From NCBI GenBank assembly GCA_958295895.1, contig CATQHI010000009.1, positions 124,001-188,000 on the forward strand: DNA of 64,000 nt, written 5' to 3'. The stretch comes from Saprospiraceae bacterium (GTDB taxonomy: Bacteria > Bacteroidota > Bacteroidia > Chitinophagales > Saprospiraceae). Below the pieces are notes generated by a model. It was not told the DNA's origin, did not search any database, and worked only from the letters and a program-made list of their open reading frames with translations. Below are positions 43,513 to 54,123 of this stretch, in pieces; within the stretch, counting starts at the first letter, position 1; each line of letters opens with the position of its first letter. The translations under genes and the position numbers were made by a program.

Positions 43513-46491
43513 CTAGTGGTTGACGGAATCACAGTGCAACAGGCGGCGGCTGTTGCCCCGGGGGCTCTGCGTCTTACCTCCCTGGTTTTTGTCGTCCAGA
43601 CTGGCCTGGATGAGGGCGTTGCGCTCGGTTTCGAGTTCGGTGCGGCGGGCCTCGTTGTCCTCGCGGTTGAAGTATTCCTTGCCGTCGACGTAGGTGCGCT
43701 CGGCGCGGGCGTAGATGCTCAGGGGGTTCTCGTTCCAGAGCACGAGGTCGGCGTCCTTACCGGCGCGGATGCTACCGACGCGGTCGTCAATGTGGAGCAT
43801 CTTGGCTGGATTGAGGGTGACGAACTTCCAGGCCTCCTCCTCGCTCACGCCGCCGAAGAGCACGGCCTTACCGGCCTCCTGATTGAGGCGGCGGGCCATC
43901 TCGGCATCGTCGGAGTTGAAGGCGGTCACCACGCCCTGCTCGTGCATCAGCGCCCCATTGTAGGGAATGGCCTCGTTGACTTCGAACTTGTAGGCCCACC
44001 AGTCGGAGAAGGTCGAGCCCGCCGCCCCATGCTCGGCCATCTTATCGGCCACCTTGTAGCCCTCCAGAATGTGGGTGAAGGTGTTGACGCGGAAGTCGTG
44101 CCGCTCGGCCAGCTCCATGAGCATATTGATCTCGCCCTGCTGGTAGCTGTGGCAGGTGATGAAGCGCTCGCCGTTAAGGATCTCGAGTAGGGTTTCCAGC
44201 TCTAGGTCGCGGCGGATGTCGTCGCCGGCCTTCATGGCCCGCCCGTACTCCTCGGCGCGGCTGAAGTAGTTCTCAAAGATCTGCTCCACGCCCATGCGGG
44301 TCTGAGGGTAGCGTACGCGGTTGGCATCGCCCCAGTTGGCCTGCTTGACGTTTTCGCCGAGGGCAAACTTGATGAAGGGGTCGGCATCCTCAAATAGCAT
44401 CTCCTCCGGCGTAGCGCCCCAGCGGAACTTGACCAGGGCGGACTGTCCGCCGATGGGGTTAGCGGAGCCGTGTAGCAGCTGACTCGTGGTGACGCCCCCG
44501 GCCAGTTGGCGGTAAATATTCTCGTCTACGGCATCGACCACGTCGCGCATCCGCACCTCGGCGGTGCTTGACTCGCTGCTCTCGTTGACGTCCAGCAGGG
44601 CGATGTGGCTGTGCTCGTCGATGATACCGGCGGTGAGGTGCAGGCCCGTGGCGTCGATCACGGTGGCCCCACGGTCGGAAAGGCCCTGACCGACCTCGCT
44701 GATCTTACCGCCGTCGATGAGGACGTCGGTTTCCTGGAGAATACCGTCGTCCTCACCGGTCCACACGGTAGCATTGCGGAATAGCACCCGCTCGGCCTGC
44801 GGCAACTCGGTGAGTCCGTAGGCGATGTTGGGGTAGGTGAGGCGGCCCTTATATTCGGTGGGTTTGTCCTCATCTTCTTTCTTAGCATCGTCCTCGTCAT
44901 CGGGGGCGGTGGTCGCACGGGGCGTGGCGGTAAAGGTGACCGGGTTGCCCTGGGGGTCGCGACCGGTACCAGCGTAGCCCTCGCCGTCGGGGGTAGCATT
45001 AACGCGGTAGTAGCCGCCCTCCTCCCCGGGGCGGAACTGGAAGGAGACCACCCCGCCGCTCTCGCTAAAGGTGACGTCGCGGGCAGTGGTATCGCCGGCG
45101 GTGGTGACTTTCATCTTTTGGCTGCCCGGATCGCCAGTTACCTCGGCGGTGAAGGTTTCTCCTCCCACGGTGATATCGTAGCCGCTGGCCAGGTCCACAT
45201 TCTGGATGGGTTTGAGCTCGAAGGGGTGGCCCTGCACCCAGTTTTGGTATACGGTGGCTTTTTCGGTGAATGGGTCCTTGTCGGTGATGATGAAGTTGGC
45301 CAGCATGCCCTCCTCCAGGGTGCCCACCCGGTCGGCGATGCCGAGCAGTTCGGCCGGGCCGGTGGTGAGGGCGGCGAGAACTACCTTAGGGTCCGCTCCG
45401 GCCTTGACGGCTTTGCGCATCGCTTCGTGCAGGTCGGTGGGCTTTTCCAGTCCATCGGCGGTGAGGACGAAGGGGATACCGGCTGCAGCTACGGCGGCTA
45501 CGTTGCCCGGGGCCCGCTCCCAGTGGCGGAGCTGGGCGATGGAGACGAGATCGGCGGCAAAGGGGTCGCTGACGTCGTAGGTTTTCGGGAAGGTGAGGGG
45601 GAGGATAAAGGTAGCCCCGGTTTCCTTGAGGGCGTCGAGGCGCTGGTACTCATCCCCGCTTCCCTTAATGATGTACTGCTTGTCGAACTCGTCGCCCACC
45701 CGATCGGCCCGCAGCGCATCCTGCCAGCTCTCGACGGCGAAGATCTGCGGCAGCTCCTGCAGTTCGGCCCATGCGTCGAGGCTCAGGTTCGCCTCCTCGC
45801 GGCGCTCGCGGCCGTACCACTCGGCGTCGAGGTAGGTCTGGCGCAGCAGGGCGATGGCCCCCATGCGCGAGTTCGGGTAGTTCTGCTGGGAGGAGCCCTT
45901 GTCGAAGGAGAGGTGGTGAGCCACGTTGCGCGCCAGCAGTACCTCGTTCTCCCGTTCCTCGGCCAGGGTGACCACGGCGGCCGTGCCGCGGCTGATGCCG
46001 TCGGGGTGGTGGGTGGACACGGTGCCGAATCCGGCCTCCCGTAGGGCCTTGGCGGCCTTGGCATCAATCGTGAACAGGGCGGAGGCGTCCGTCTCCGGCC
46101 GCAGGGCCTGGTTCCAGGCGTAGGCACCCTCGGTTTCCGATTCCAACTGTGGAGGCGAATTCCAACTACCCCGACTTTCCTTGACCTCGGGCATTCCGTA
46201 GCTGCCGTACACCTCGATGAAGCTGGGGTAGATGTGCTTGCCGTTCAGTTCCACGGGCACCGCACCCTGCGGCCCCGCCCCGCCTGCGCTTACGCTTTCC
46301 ACCTTACCGTTGCGGATGACGAGGGTAGCATTCTCCAGGGTTTGCTCCGGACTGACGTGCACGGTGGCGCCGGTGAAGGCGTAGTAGCCCTCGCGCTGGT
46401 CGTAGACGCCGTTGTAGGGAAAAGTGGTCTGGGCGGCCAGGGTGCTCAGGCAGCTAGCCAGGAAAAGAAACAGGCGAAAGCGTAGGGTCAT
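43513..46491 (-). CDS. Exported tandem amidohydrolase, 992 residues
   Basis: Signal peptide (ends LAAQ) followed by two amidohydrolase units. The first (about residues 30-440) has the composite domain NATLVIRNGKVESV and LLGIADRVGTLEEGMLANFII, but its metal motif is replaced by YPSFIEVYGSYGM. A linker rich in D and E (about 545-560) follows. The second unit (about 585-960) keeps AGIIDEHSHIAL with the HxH pair, FITCHSYQ, FTHILEG and a SDDAEMARR Asp. So one competent and one degenerate site sit in the same chain. Exported dipeptide or cyclic amide hydrolysis is the likely role. Confidence 0.85.
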   Translation of the reverse strand: MTLRFRLFLFLASCLSTLAAQTTFPYNGVYDQREGYYAFTGATVHVSPEQTLENATLVIRNGKVESVSAGGAGPQGAVPVELNGKHIYPSFIEVYGSYGMPEVKESRGSWNSPPQLESETEGAYAWNQALRPETDASALFTIDAKAAKALREAGFGTVSTHHPDGISRGTAAVVTLAEERENEVLLARNVAHHLSFDKGSSQQNYPNSRMGAIALLRQTYLDAEWYGRERREEANLSLDAWAELQELPQIFAVESWQDALRADRVGDEFDKQYIIKGSGDEYQRLDALKETGATFILPLTFPKTYDVSDPFAADLVSIAQLRHWERAPGNVAAVAAAGIPFVLTADGLEKPTDLHEAMRKAVKAGADPKVVLAALTTGPAELLGIADRVGTLEEGMLANFIITDKDPFTEKATVYQNWVQGHPFELKPIQNVDLASGYDITVGGETFTAEVTGDPGSQKMKVTTAGDTTARDVTFSESGGVVSFQFRPGEEGGYYRVNATPDGEGYAGTGRDPQGNPVTFTATPRATTAPDDEDDAKKEDEDKPTEYKGRLTYPNIAYGLTELPQAERVLFRNATVWTGEDDGILQETDVLIDGGKISEVGQGLSDRGATVIDATGLHLTAGIIDEHSHIALLDVNESSESSTAEVRMRDVVDAVDENIYRQLAGGVTTSQLLHGSANPIGGQSALVKFRWGATPEEMLFEDADPFIKFALGENVKQANWGDANRVRYPQTRMGVEQIFENYFSRAEEYGRAMKAGDDIRRDLELETLLEILNGERFITCHSYQQGEINMLMELAERHDFRVNTFTHILEGYKVADKMAEHGAAGSTFSDWWAYKFEVNEAIPYNGALMHEQGVVTAFNSDDAEMARRLNQEAGKAVLFGGVSEEEAWKFVTLNPAKMLHIDDRVGSIRAGKDADLVLWNENPLSIYARAERTYVDGKEYFNREDNEARRTELETERNALIQASLDDKNQGGKTQSPRGNSRRLLHCDSVNH

Positions 46492-46541
46492 CGCGGGTAG
46501 TCAGTTAGGTTTGGGGAGCCGGGTACGGTAGGGCGGGAAAT

Positions 46542-46601
46542 TACGATAAATCGTAGAGTCTACACGTCGGAATCACGCGAATTACCCATCAGCTTAGCTG
46601 A
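46542..46601. promoter_or_regulatory. Two small perfect palindromes in a divergent promoter region
   Basis: TACGAT-AA-ATCGTA (46542-46555) and TCAGCT-T-AGCTGA (46589-46601) lie in the 254-base spacer between the tandem amidohydrolase (minus) and the ELWxxDGT gene (plus). They may be operators; no exact -7 box is present, only TACTTTCG at 46737-46744. Confidence 0.3.
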
Positions 46602-46745
46602 GTGGACATACAGATCCCGGGGCAATTAAGGTACCCCCCCTGGGGCAATGAGTCTCCATTACCAGCTGTTTGATGTAGACGAAAGCTACCGGTTTGGCCA
46701 GGTAGCGGGCGCCTTTACCCATTCACTCACCCCCCTTACTTTCGG

Positions 46746-49700
46746 ATGAAACAAGTTCTTTACCTCACTTTTTTGCTGTCTTTACTTTGTGCTTCGGCGC
46801 GGACGCAGGTGCTAGTCGCTAATCTCAATCAGAGCAATGCAGGTAGCCGTCCGGAGGCCCTCCAGTCCGATGGCCAGTCCGTAATCTTCACGGCGCTGGG
46901 CGACGGGGGCGAGCGGCGTCTATACGTGGTGACAGGAGCCGACGGCCGGGCAGAACTGCTCGTGGATGCCGTCAGCCAGGAGGCCATTCTCCACCCCTTC
47001 TCTACGACACTGATCGACGGGGTCGTCTACTACTACCAACACGGGGAGGGCACGACGACGTACTACCGGGTGAACCTGGGGGACCGGGTGGTGACTACCC
47101 TGACCACCCTGCCTTCTCCCGGTGCGAACGCAGGCGAGAGTTACTTTACGGCGGTGGGCGACCGCGTCATTTTCGTACACCTTACCGACGACTACATTCG
47201 TGAGCTATACGCAACGGACGGCACGGCGGAGGGCACGACCTACCTTGGCGATTTACCGCAGGACCAGTACATCAGCGAATTGAATACGTTCGGTGACCGA
47301 CTCTTCGTGACCTACGACTACGGCTTCGGCGAAGCAGCACCCTTCACGGTGACCGACGGTACCGCCGGGGGCACGTTTACCCGCTTCCCGCCGCCAGAGT
47401 TCGAGGGATTGTACGGACCGGTGGCCGTGGGCGACTCTGTAATTGTTTCGGCTTACGGCCGGGACAGTTCGGGGGCTTTCCTCACCGATGCGCAATTCAG
47501 CGAGCTACGTGCACTGCGGGAGTGGGCACCTGGTCTACCTACGGGCCTGCTGGGTAGATTCCGTGAACGGCAGGGAAAATTGGTTTTTACCCGGTTAGAG
47601 GGTCCAACTGGTATCAAGCTATGGCAGGTTGACCCCAGTGATCGATCGGTGGAGCTACTGGCCGATCTCAATCCCGAACGTGACTCCAGCGGTTTACAGG
47701 CGATCCAGGTGATGGGTGACCTTATTTTCTACCGGCTCTACGACCGTACTACGAAAACCGTAACCCTAAGACGAACGGATGGCACCCAGGCTGGTACCTT
47801 CCCTCTCCTTGACGATATACAGCCGGGTAGGGTGAACGGCTTCAGACCGGGGACGATAGTCGCTACGGAGGCGGCCTATTTCTTTCTAGCCAACCGCCCC
47901 GAGACTGGGGTGGAACTATGGCGCACGGATGGAACTGCCCGGGGTACTGCATTGGTCAAAGATTTTTATCCCGGTCCGGATGGTCCCGATATCCACCACC
48001 TGGCCGGTCTCGGCGCGCAATTATTTTTTGCCGCGGAGAGTCCTGAATTTGGGCGTGAAGTGTTCCGTAGCGATGGTACGGCGGGGGGCACGCAGTTGGT
48101 GCGGGATGTGCGGACGGAGGAGAGCGGCTCCTACCCCAACCGATTTTTTACCTTCCGCGATACCCTGTTCTTTACGGCCAACACGGGCTGTACGGGCTTC
48201 GAGACTTTCAAGACCGGAGGGAGTGCCGCCACTACGGAGTTACTGGGGGACCTTTCCACGGGTAAGACCTCTTCGTTTCCCTATACGTATACACCAATCG
48301 GCGATGAGTTTTTCTTCGTTATTTACGGAGAAGGCTTTGGATCCGACCGGATCTTTCGGACGGATGGCACGGTCAGGGGTACGGGCCTGCTCGACCCGGC
48401 CGATGAGACGCTAAACAGTGGACCCAGCCTATCGGATATCGGTGCCATCCGTAATCGCCTGCTAATACGTGGTTATTTCCCGGGGGTGGGTCAGGCACTG
48501 TATACCCAAGAGGTATCTACCGATCAGCTGCAGTTGCTCAAGGTATTTAGTCAGGGCGGCCTGAATGGTTCCGGGTTCGGCTTTACGGCCCTGAACGATA
48601 GTGTCTCCCTCTTTGTGGAGAGCACCGACAAATTTGGCCCCGAGCTCTGGCGCACGAACGGCACGGCGGCGGGAACCTACCTGGTGAAGGATATCCGACA
48701 GGTAGAGGAGATTTCCCGGCCCTATCACATTGGCTACCTGACCGTTATCGACGGCATCGCCTACTTTTCGGCGGACGATGGCTTCGGCCAGGCCCTCTGG
48801 CGGTCGGACGGCACGGAGGAGGGTACTTATCAGCTAGCGAATGCCCAGGCGGTTTACGGGCCCCGTGGATTTTTTAAGCACAAGGACCGCATCTATTTCG
48901 TGGCCCGTCAGGGCATGTTCGGGAACGATCGGATTTTCTCTACGCAGGGTCAACGCTTTGACGTCGAGGCATCTCCCGTGACGGATGGTTTTCAGCGCTT
49001 CCGGTACATCCAGGATGTTGTCTTGCTCGGGAATAAGTTCATTTTCTCCGCCAGCACCGATGCGACGGGCTTTGAGCTCTGGACCGCCACGGATGCCAAT
49101 ACCGCCGCCGTCTCCCTGGGTGATCTGAATGCCGGTCCGGCAGATTCCTATCCCCGCAGCCTCACAGTCTTCGATAGTCTGGTGTACTTCAGCACGGAGC
49201 TACCGGAACTGGGCCGTGAGCTCTGGTCTACCGACGGCACTCCGGAAGGCACGGTGCTGGTCGCCGATATTAATTCCGGAACTGCCTCCGGTGATCCAGA
49301 CAATCTTTATGTCTACCGCGACTTCCTCTACTTCGCAGCCGATGATGGCCGCGTGGGTTCCGAGCTCTGGAAATACTCCCCCGCCGATCTAGACAACGAC
49401 GGCTACACCGGTGCTGACGATGCGGATGAGACCGACCCCCTGGTTAATGCCGGTAACAACGGCGACCCTAGTTCCGCAGGCGTGGCCTGCCCGGCCGCCA
49501 CGGATACCAGCAGTACGGCGGTACACGAGCTCGGCCTGGCGCGGGTACGTACGTTTCCGAATCCGACGAGCGACTGGCTGACCGTAACTACTACCGGAAA
49601 GACCAACCCGCTATCTCTCGTATTGCTGACCAGCGAGGGCCGGCCGGTGTACGCCCACCGGGGCAACCTCTCCAGCCACACCGTGCCGGTAGCTCATCTT

Positions 49701-49781
49701 CCCGCAGGGAATTACGCGCTACGGGTGACTGATTCCACCACTGGGGCTAGCCTTACGCAGTGGGTGACGGTACTGTATTGA
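46746..49781 (+). CDS. ELWxxDGT-repeat protein with T9SS sorting domain
   Basis: A 1011-residue exported protein. A signal peptide (residues 1-20, ends ARTQ) is followed by about 15 units of the ELWxxDGT repeat (for example ELWRTDGTARGT, EVFRSDGTAGGT, ELWSTDGTPEGT), a propeller-like surface module of Bacteroidota. Near residue 880 a calcium-binding DLDNDGYTGADDADE segment appears, and the last 80 residues are a type IX sorting domain (RTFPNPTSDWLTV, HLPAGNYALRV). It is likely exported to the cell surface or medium. Role unknown. Confidence 0.9.
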   Translation: MKQVLYLTFLLSLLCASARTQVLVANLNQSNAGSRPEALQSDGQSVIFTALGDGGERRLYVVTGADGRAELLVDAVSQEAILHPFSTTLIDGVVYYYQHGEGTTTYYRVNLGDRVVTTLTTLPSPGANAGESYFTAVGDRVIFVHLTDDYIRELYATDGTAEGTTYLGDLPQDQYISELNTFGDRLFVTYDYGFGEAAPFTVTDGTAGGTFTRFPPPEFEGLYGPVAVGDSVIVSAYGRDSSGAFLTDAQFSELRALREWAPGLPTGLLGRFRERQGKLVFTRLEGPTGIKLWQVDPSDRSVELLADLNPERDSSGLQAIQVMGDLIFYRLYDRTTKTVTLRRTDGTQAGTFPLLDDIQPGRVNGFRPGTIVATEAAYFFLANRPETGVELWRTDGTARGTALVKDFYPGPDGPDIHHLAGLGAQLFFAAESPEFGREVFRSDGTAGGTQLVRDVRTEESGSYPNRFFTFRDTLFFTANTGCTGFETFKTGGSAATTELLGDLSTGKTSSFPYTYTPIGDEFFFVIYGEGFGSDRIFRTDGTVRGTGLLDPADETLNSGPSLSDIGAIRNRLLIRGYFPGVGQALYTQEVSTDQLQLLKVFSQGGLNGSGFGFTALNDSVSLFVESTDKFGPELWRTNGTAAGTYLVKDIRQVEEISRPYHIGYLTVIDGIAYFSADDGFGQALWRSDGTEEGTYQLANAQAVYGPRGFFKHKDRIYFVARQGMFGNDRIFSTQGQRFDVEASPVTDGFQRFRYIQDVVLLGNKFIFSASTDATGFELWTATDANTAAVSLGDLNAGPADSYPRSLTVFDSLVYFSTELPELGRELWSTDGTPEGTVLVADINSGTASGDPDNLYVYRDFLYFAADDGRVGSELWKYSPADLDNDGYTGADDADETDPLVNAGNNGDPSSAGVACPAATDTSSTAVHELGLARVRTFPNPTSDWLTVTTTGKTNPLSLVLLTSEGRPVYAHRGNLSSHTVPVAHLPAGNYALRVTDSTTGASLTQWVTVLY

Positions 49782-49901
49782 CGGGGCACGAACCGTAAAA
49801 CGATCCCTGCGCATTGGGGTTAAACCTAAACTCTCACGGCGGCGTTTACCCAGACACGGGACAAAGCCGGTGAGCCTGCCGGCCTGTCCCTCGAAATAGC
49901 T

Positions 49902-49909
49902 TATCTTTG
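49902..49909 (+). promoter_or_regulatory. -7 box of infB
   Basis: TATCTTTG is an exact match. It leaves a leader of about 140 bases before infB, containing a CCGCGG-cagcacc-CCGCGG hairpin at 50005-50023. Confidence 0.55.
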
Positions 49910-50049
49910 CGTCGCATTCGGATAGCGTTCCGGAAGTGGTCCTCCAGCGCGGCGTCAAGGCAGATGGGGGGAAATCGGTCCTTTAGGGTAGTTCTAAATG
50001 GCCCCGCGGCAGCACCCCGCGGTCAACGAATGCGTGCTTAAGAGATCGA

Positions 50050-52901
50050 ATGAGTAAACGACTAATTAAAGTAGCGAAGGAACTGAACGTGGCCACCTCG
50101 ACCCTGGTCGAGTACCTAAGCGGACACGGCTTCACTATCGACAATAAGCCCACGGCGCCGGTTAGCGGCGAGATGGAATCGGCCCTCCGCCAGGAGTTCG
50201 CTAAAGCCATTTCCGATAAGCAGAAGGCCGCCAAGATGGAGTTCGGTACCCGCCCCACCACGCCCGCCCCTCCGCCGCCACCGCCCGTCGTCCGTAGCAC
50301 CACCCCGGCCCCACCACCGCCGCCACGCCCCACCGGTGTGCCGGCCCCGCCGCCCGTGCAGCGACCCGCTCAGCCTGCCGCCAAGGTCACTCCGCCGCCC
50401 TCACCGCCCGCATCAGCACCCACCGCGGGTACTACCACCCCCCGCCACCCCCCACCCCGGCCGCTCCTAAGGAAGCAGCCCCCACCGGCAAGCGCGAGGT
50501 GCCCGGCCTGAAGGTGATGGGCAAGATTGACCTGGACGCCAACAGGCGCCGGCCCGCAAAATCCGCTCCCAAGAAAGGACAACCCGCCCCACAGCCTACC
50601 GCCAAGCGCGCACCGGCCGAGCCCACCCGGGCGCCCAAGGCACCTACCCCCCCACCCGCCGCTAAACCCACTCCGGCTACCGCTAAGGCCGAGCCCACCA
50701 CGCCGGTCACTGAAGTAAAGGCCACCGATAAGCCCGATGTGCACGTCACGGCCGAGCCCAAACTGCGCGGGTCTCAAGGTGCTGGGTAAGATCGAAATTA
50801 AAAAACCCGAAAAGCGGGGCAGCTCGTCTACCTCCGACGATGGGCGTAAGAAGCGCAAGCGCAAGAAAATCACCACCGGACCCCCCCAAACCGGAGGCGG
50901 CCGCAGTGGCGGCGGGCGCAACGACCGCGGCCGTACCGGTGGACGCAACGACGAGCCCAAGGAGGTATCCGCCAAGGACATCGAGGACAAGATCAAGGCC
51001 ACCATGGCCCGCCTACAGGGCGGCGGCGGCAAGAAAAAGCGCCAACGGCAGCGCCGCGACAACCGCGACCCGCATGCCGCGAAAAGCAGGAGGCCCTGCG
51101 CGACGAGCAGACCACCGACAAAACTGCAGCTGACCGAGTTTGTCACGGCCCAGGAACTGGCCAACATGATGGACGTCGTATCGGCGAAGTTATCACTGCC
51201 TGTATGAACGCCGGTGTGATCGTTTCGATCAACCAGCGCCTGGACGCCGAGATCATTCGAGCTCGTCGCCGAGGAATTCGACCACGAGGTGGAATTCATC
51301 AGCGTGGACGAGGACGGAGGAGGACGAAGAAGAGTACGTCGACGATCCCGAAGACCTGGAGCCCCGCCCGCCAATCGTGACCGTCATGGGCCACGTCGAC
51401 CACGGTAAAACCTCGCTGCTCGACCGCATCCGCGACTCTAACGTCATCGCCGGGGAAGCCGGTGGGATCACCCAGCACATCGGTGCCTACGAGGTCAAAC
51501 TCGACAACGGTAAGGAAATCACCTTCCTGGATACACCGGGCCACGAGGCCTTTACAGCCATGCGGGCACGGGGTGCCAAGGTGACCGACATCGCCGTCAT
51601 CATCATCGCCGCCGACGACAACGTGATGCCCCAGACCAAGGAGGCCATCTCGCACGCCGAGGCCGCCGGGGTGCCGATGGTGTTTGCCATCAACTAAGAT
51701 CGACCGCCCGGGCGCCAACCCCGACCGCATCAAGACCGAGCTGGCCGGCATGGGCTACCAGGTCGAGGAATGGGGGGGGTAAATACCAAAAGGTCAGGAT
51801 ATCAGCGCCATGACCGGCGTCGGTATCGAAGATTTGCTGGAGAAAGTTCTACTGGAAGCCGAGATGCTCGAGCTCCAGGCCAACCCCGACCGCCCCGCCG
51901 TAGCGACCGTACTGGAAGCCTCGCTGGAGAAGGGCCGCGGTTACGTGACCAAGATTCTGGTCCAGCACGGTACCCTGCGTGTACAGGACATCCTGGTAGC
52001 GGGAGAGGCCAGCGGCCGCGTCCGCGCCATGTTCAACGAGCGCAACAAGCGCGTCAAGGAAGTAGGCCCCGGCTCACCGGTGCTGCTACTCGGACTCGAC
52101 GGTGCGCCCCAGGCCGGTGAAATCCTCAAGGTGATGCCCAGCGAGCAGGAAGCCCGTCAGCTGGCCAGCCGCCGCGCCCAGATCAGCCGCGAGCAGGCCA
52201 ACCGCGCCGCTAAGCGGGTCTCGCTTGACGAGATCGGTCGCCGTCTTGCCCTGGGTACCTTCAAGGAGCTCAACCTCATCGTGAAGGGTGACGTAGACGG
52301 TTCGGTAGAAGCCCTTTCGGACTCCCTCATCAAGCTATCCCAGGAGACCGTACAGGTCAACGTGATCCACAAGGCCGTCGGCCAGATTATCGACTCCGAC
52401 ATTCTACTGGCTACCGCCTCGGATGCCATCATCGTCGGTTTCCAGGTGCGTCCTAGCTCCTCGGCCCGTAAACTCGCCGAGCGCGAGGGGGTAGAGATCA
52501 AGACCTACTCGATCATCTACGAGGCCATCGACGAGATCAGCAGCGCCATCGAGGGTATGCTCGAACCGACCAAGGAGGAGAAGACGACCTGTCAGGTCTC
52601 CGTCCGCGAGGTGTTCAAGATATCCAAGGTGGGTACCATCGCCGGCTGCTACGTCGACGAGGGCAAGATCAGCCGCAACACCCTGATCCGCGTGATCCGC
52701 GACGGCATCGTCACCTTCCCCCTCAAGGAGGGTCAGGTCGGCGAGCTAGCCAGCCTCAAGCGCTTCAAGGACGACGTCAAGGAAGTCCGCAGCGGCATGG
52801 AATGTGGTCTCAACATCAAGAACTTCAACGACATCAAAGAAGGTGACGTAATCGAGGGCTACGAGATCATTGAGATCAAGCAGAAGATGCAGACGAGTTA
52901 A
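50050..52901 (+). CDS. infB: Translation initiation factor IF-2, broken by about eight indels
   Basis: The whole IF-2 is present but spread over three frames. Pieces: IF-2 N-terminal helix domain and Pro/Ala-rich linker (50050-50460), linker with GLKVMGKID (50499-50765), basic linker (50770-51070), [14 protein letters not shown] (51120-51180), [14 protein letters not shown] (51190-51255), G domain with [16 protein letters not shown] and an NKID motif split by an extra T at about 51695 (51320-51697), and the C-terminal domains (51780-52901). IF-2 brings initiator tRNA to the ribosome and is essential. The codons between breaks are perfectly conserved, so the indels are probably sequence errors. 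No rimP or nusA is upstream. Confidence 0.88.
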
Positions 52902-52909
52902 GAAGGGGT

Positions 52910-53581
52910 ATGTGTGGACGTTATAGCGTAGTCATCGACGCGGCTAAGTTACGTAAGCAGTTTACCAAAGAACTGACTACACCACCCGGTGGGCTACAGC
53001 CGAACTATAACATGGCGCCGACGCAGAACGGACTGGTCATCACCGATGCCCAGCCGGACCAGTTGTTGGAGTTTCGCTGGGGCCTGGTGCCCTTCTGGGC
53101 CAAGGACCTGGGTATCGGAGCGCGGATGATCAACGCCCGGCGGGAGGGCATCGAGGATAAGTCGAGCTTTCGTAAGCCGATCCGTGAACGGCGCTGTCTG
53201 GTAATCGGGGACAGCTTCTACGAGTGGCAGCGCAAAGATGGCGGCAAGCAACCCTTTCGGATTATGCCGAGCGACGAGCAGTTACTGGTCATGGCCGGCA
53301 TCTGGGAAAGCTGGACGCCTAAAGACGGAGGCGATACGGTGCATACCTACTCCGTCATTACCGGCGAGCCGAACGCAGAGATGGCCCCCATCCACAACCG
53401 GATGCCGATGCTGCTGCTGGATGAGGAGCGGCAGAGCCAGTGGCTGAATCCTCAGGCCAAGCTGCCGGAGATCCTCGCGCTGCTGGAAACGCCGCCGGAT
53501 GGGACGCTGAAGACCTACCCGATCTCGGCCAAGGTGGGTAATGTGCGCAATAACGGGCCGGAGTTGCATGCCGCGGTATAG
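52910..53581 (+). CDS. yedK: SRAP-domain protein (YedK/HMCES)
   Basis: A 223-residue protein that in the family crosslinks to abasic sites in single-stranded DNA. The catalytic Cys2 is in MCGRYS; the supporting Asn is in NYNMAPTQ, the Glu in DSFYEWQ, and the His in HNRMPMLL. The order and length are normal. The ATG is nine bases after the infB stop, so it may be cotranscribed with infB. The GNAT gene start overlaps its end. Confidence 0.92.
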   Translation: MCGRYSVVIDAAKLRKQFTKELTTPPGGLQPNYNMAPTQNGLVITDAQPDQLLEFRWGLVPFWAKDLGIGARMINARREGIEDKSSFRKPIRERRCLVIGDSFYEWQRKDGGKQPFRIMPSDEQLLVMAGIWESWTPKDGGDTVHTYSVITGEPNAEMAPIHNRMPMLLLDEERQSQWLNPQAKLPEILALLETPPDGTLKTYPISAKVGNVRNNGPELHAAV

Positions 53582-54123
53582 CTCCCCCCCCCCGCATTGT
53601 ACGCGCTACCTCCGCCGACCACCCCGCCATCGAGCGCATTGCCCGGCTGACCTGGCCGGATACGTTTTCCGGTATCTTATCTACTACCCAGATCGATTAC
53701 ATGCTGGGGCGGATGTACCGTCCGGCCGCACTGGCGGAGCAGGTTGAGCAGGGGCATGTATTTCATCTTTTGTTAGATGCCGACACTGCCACCAATGATG
53801 ACTACAGCGGCCAGTCGACTACCCGCTACCGCCCGGTAGGTTACGTAAGCCATGAGATTGACTACCTACCCGGTACCACCAAGATCCATAAACTCTATCT
53901 GCTACCCGGTACCCAGGGCCGGGGGTTCGGTCGGCTACTGGTCGAGCACGTCGAACGCACCGCCCGCCGGGCCGGCCAGCAGCGGCTTTGCCTCGACGTC
54001 AACTACCAAAATAAGGCCGTCGATTTTTACGCCCACCTCGGCTTCACCAAGCTCGAGCGTTTCGATACCGACATCGGCCACGGCTACCTCATGGAAGACT
54101 GGCGCATGGACAAGGTGCTTTAA
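53568..54123 (+). CDS. GNAT-family N-acetyltransferase, start disturbed by a poly-C run
   Basis: The acetyl-CoA loop is YLLPGTQGRGFGRLLVEHV and the C-terminal part reads VNYQNKAVDFYAHLGF, as in GNAT enzymes. The first in-frame ATG is 53701, but homologous-looking sequence (RATSADHPAIERIARLTWPDTF) begins near 53602 in the same frame with no start codon. An ATG at 53568 is in another frame and is joined to the right one if the C10 run at 53584-53593 were 9 or 12 long. This could be a homopolymer error or a slippage-prone start. It converges with DUF1206, sharing TTAA at the stops. Confidence 0.75.

Noticed and set aside
45118-46044. A 308-codon plus-strand open frame
   Set aside because: Antisense of the tandem amidohydrolase; no independent motifs.
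46262-46282. Partial match to the C-rich repeat inside the tandem amidohydrolase gene
   Set aside because: Only about 14 bases match in sequence, with an inserted C, in a GC-rich coding stretch; likely chance.
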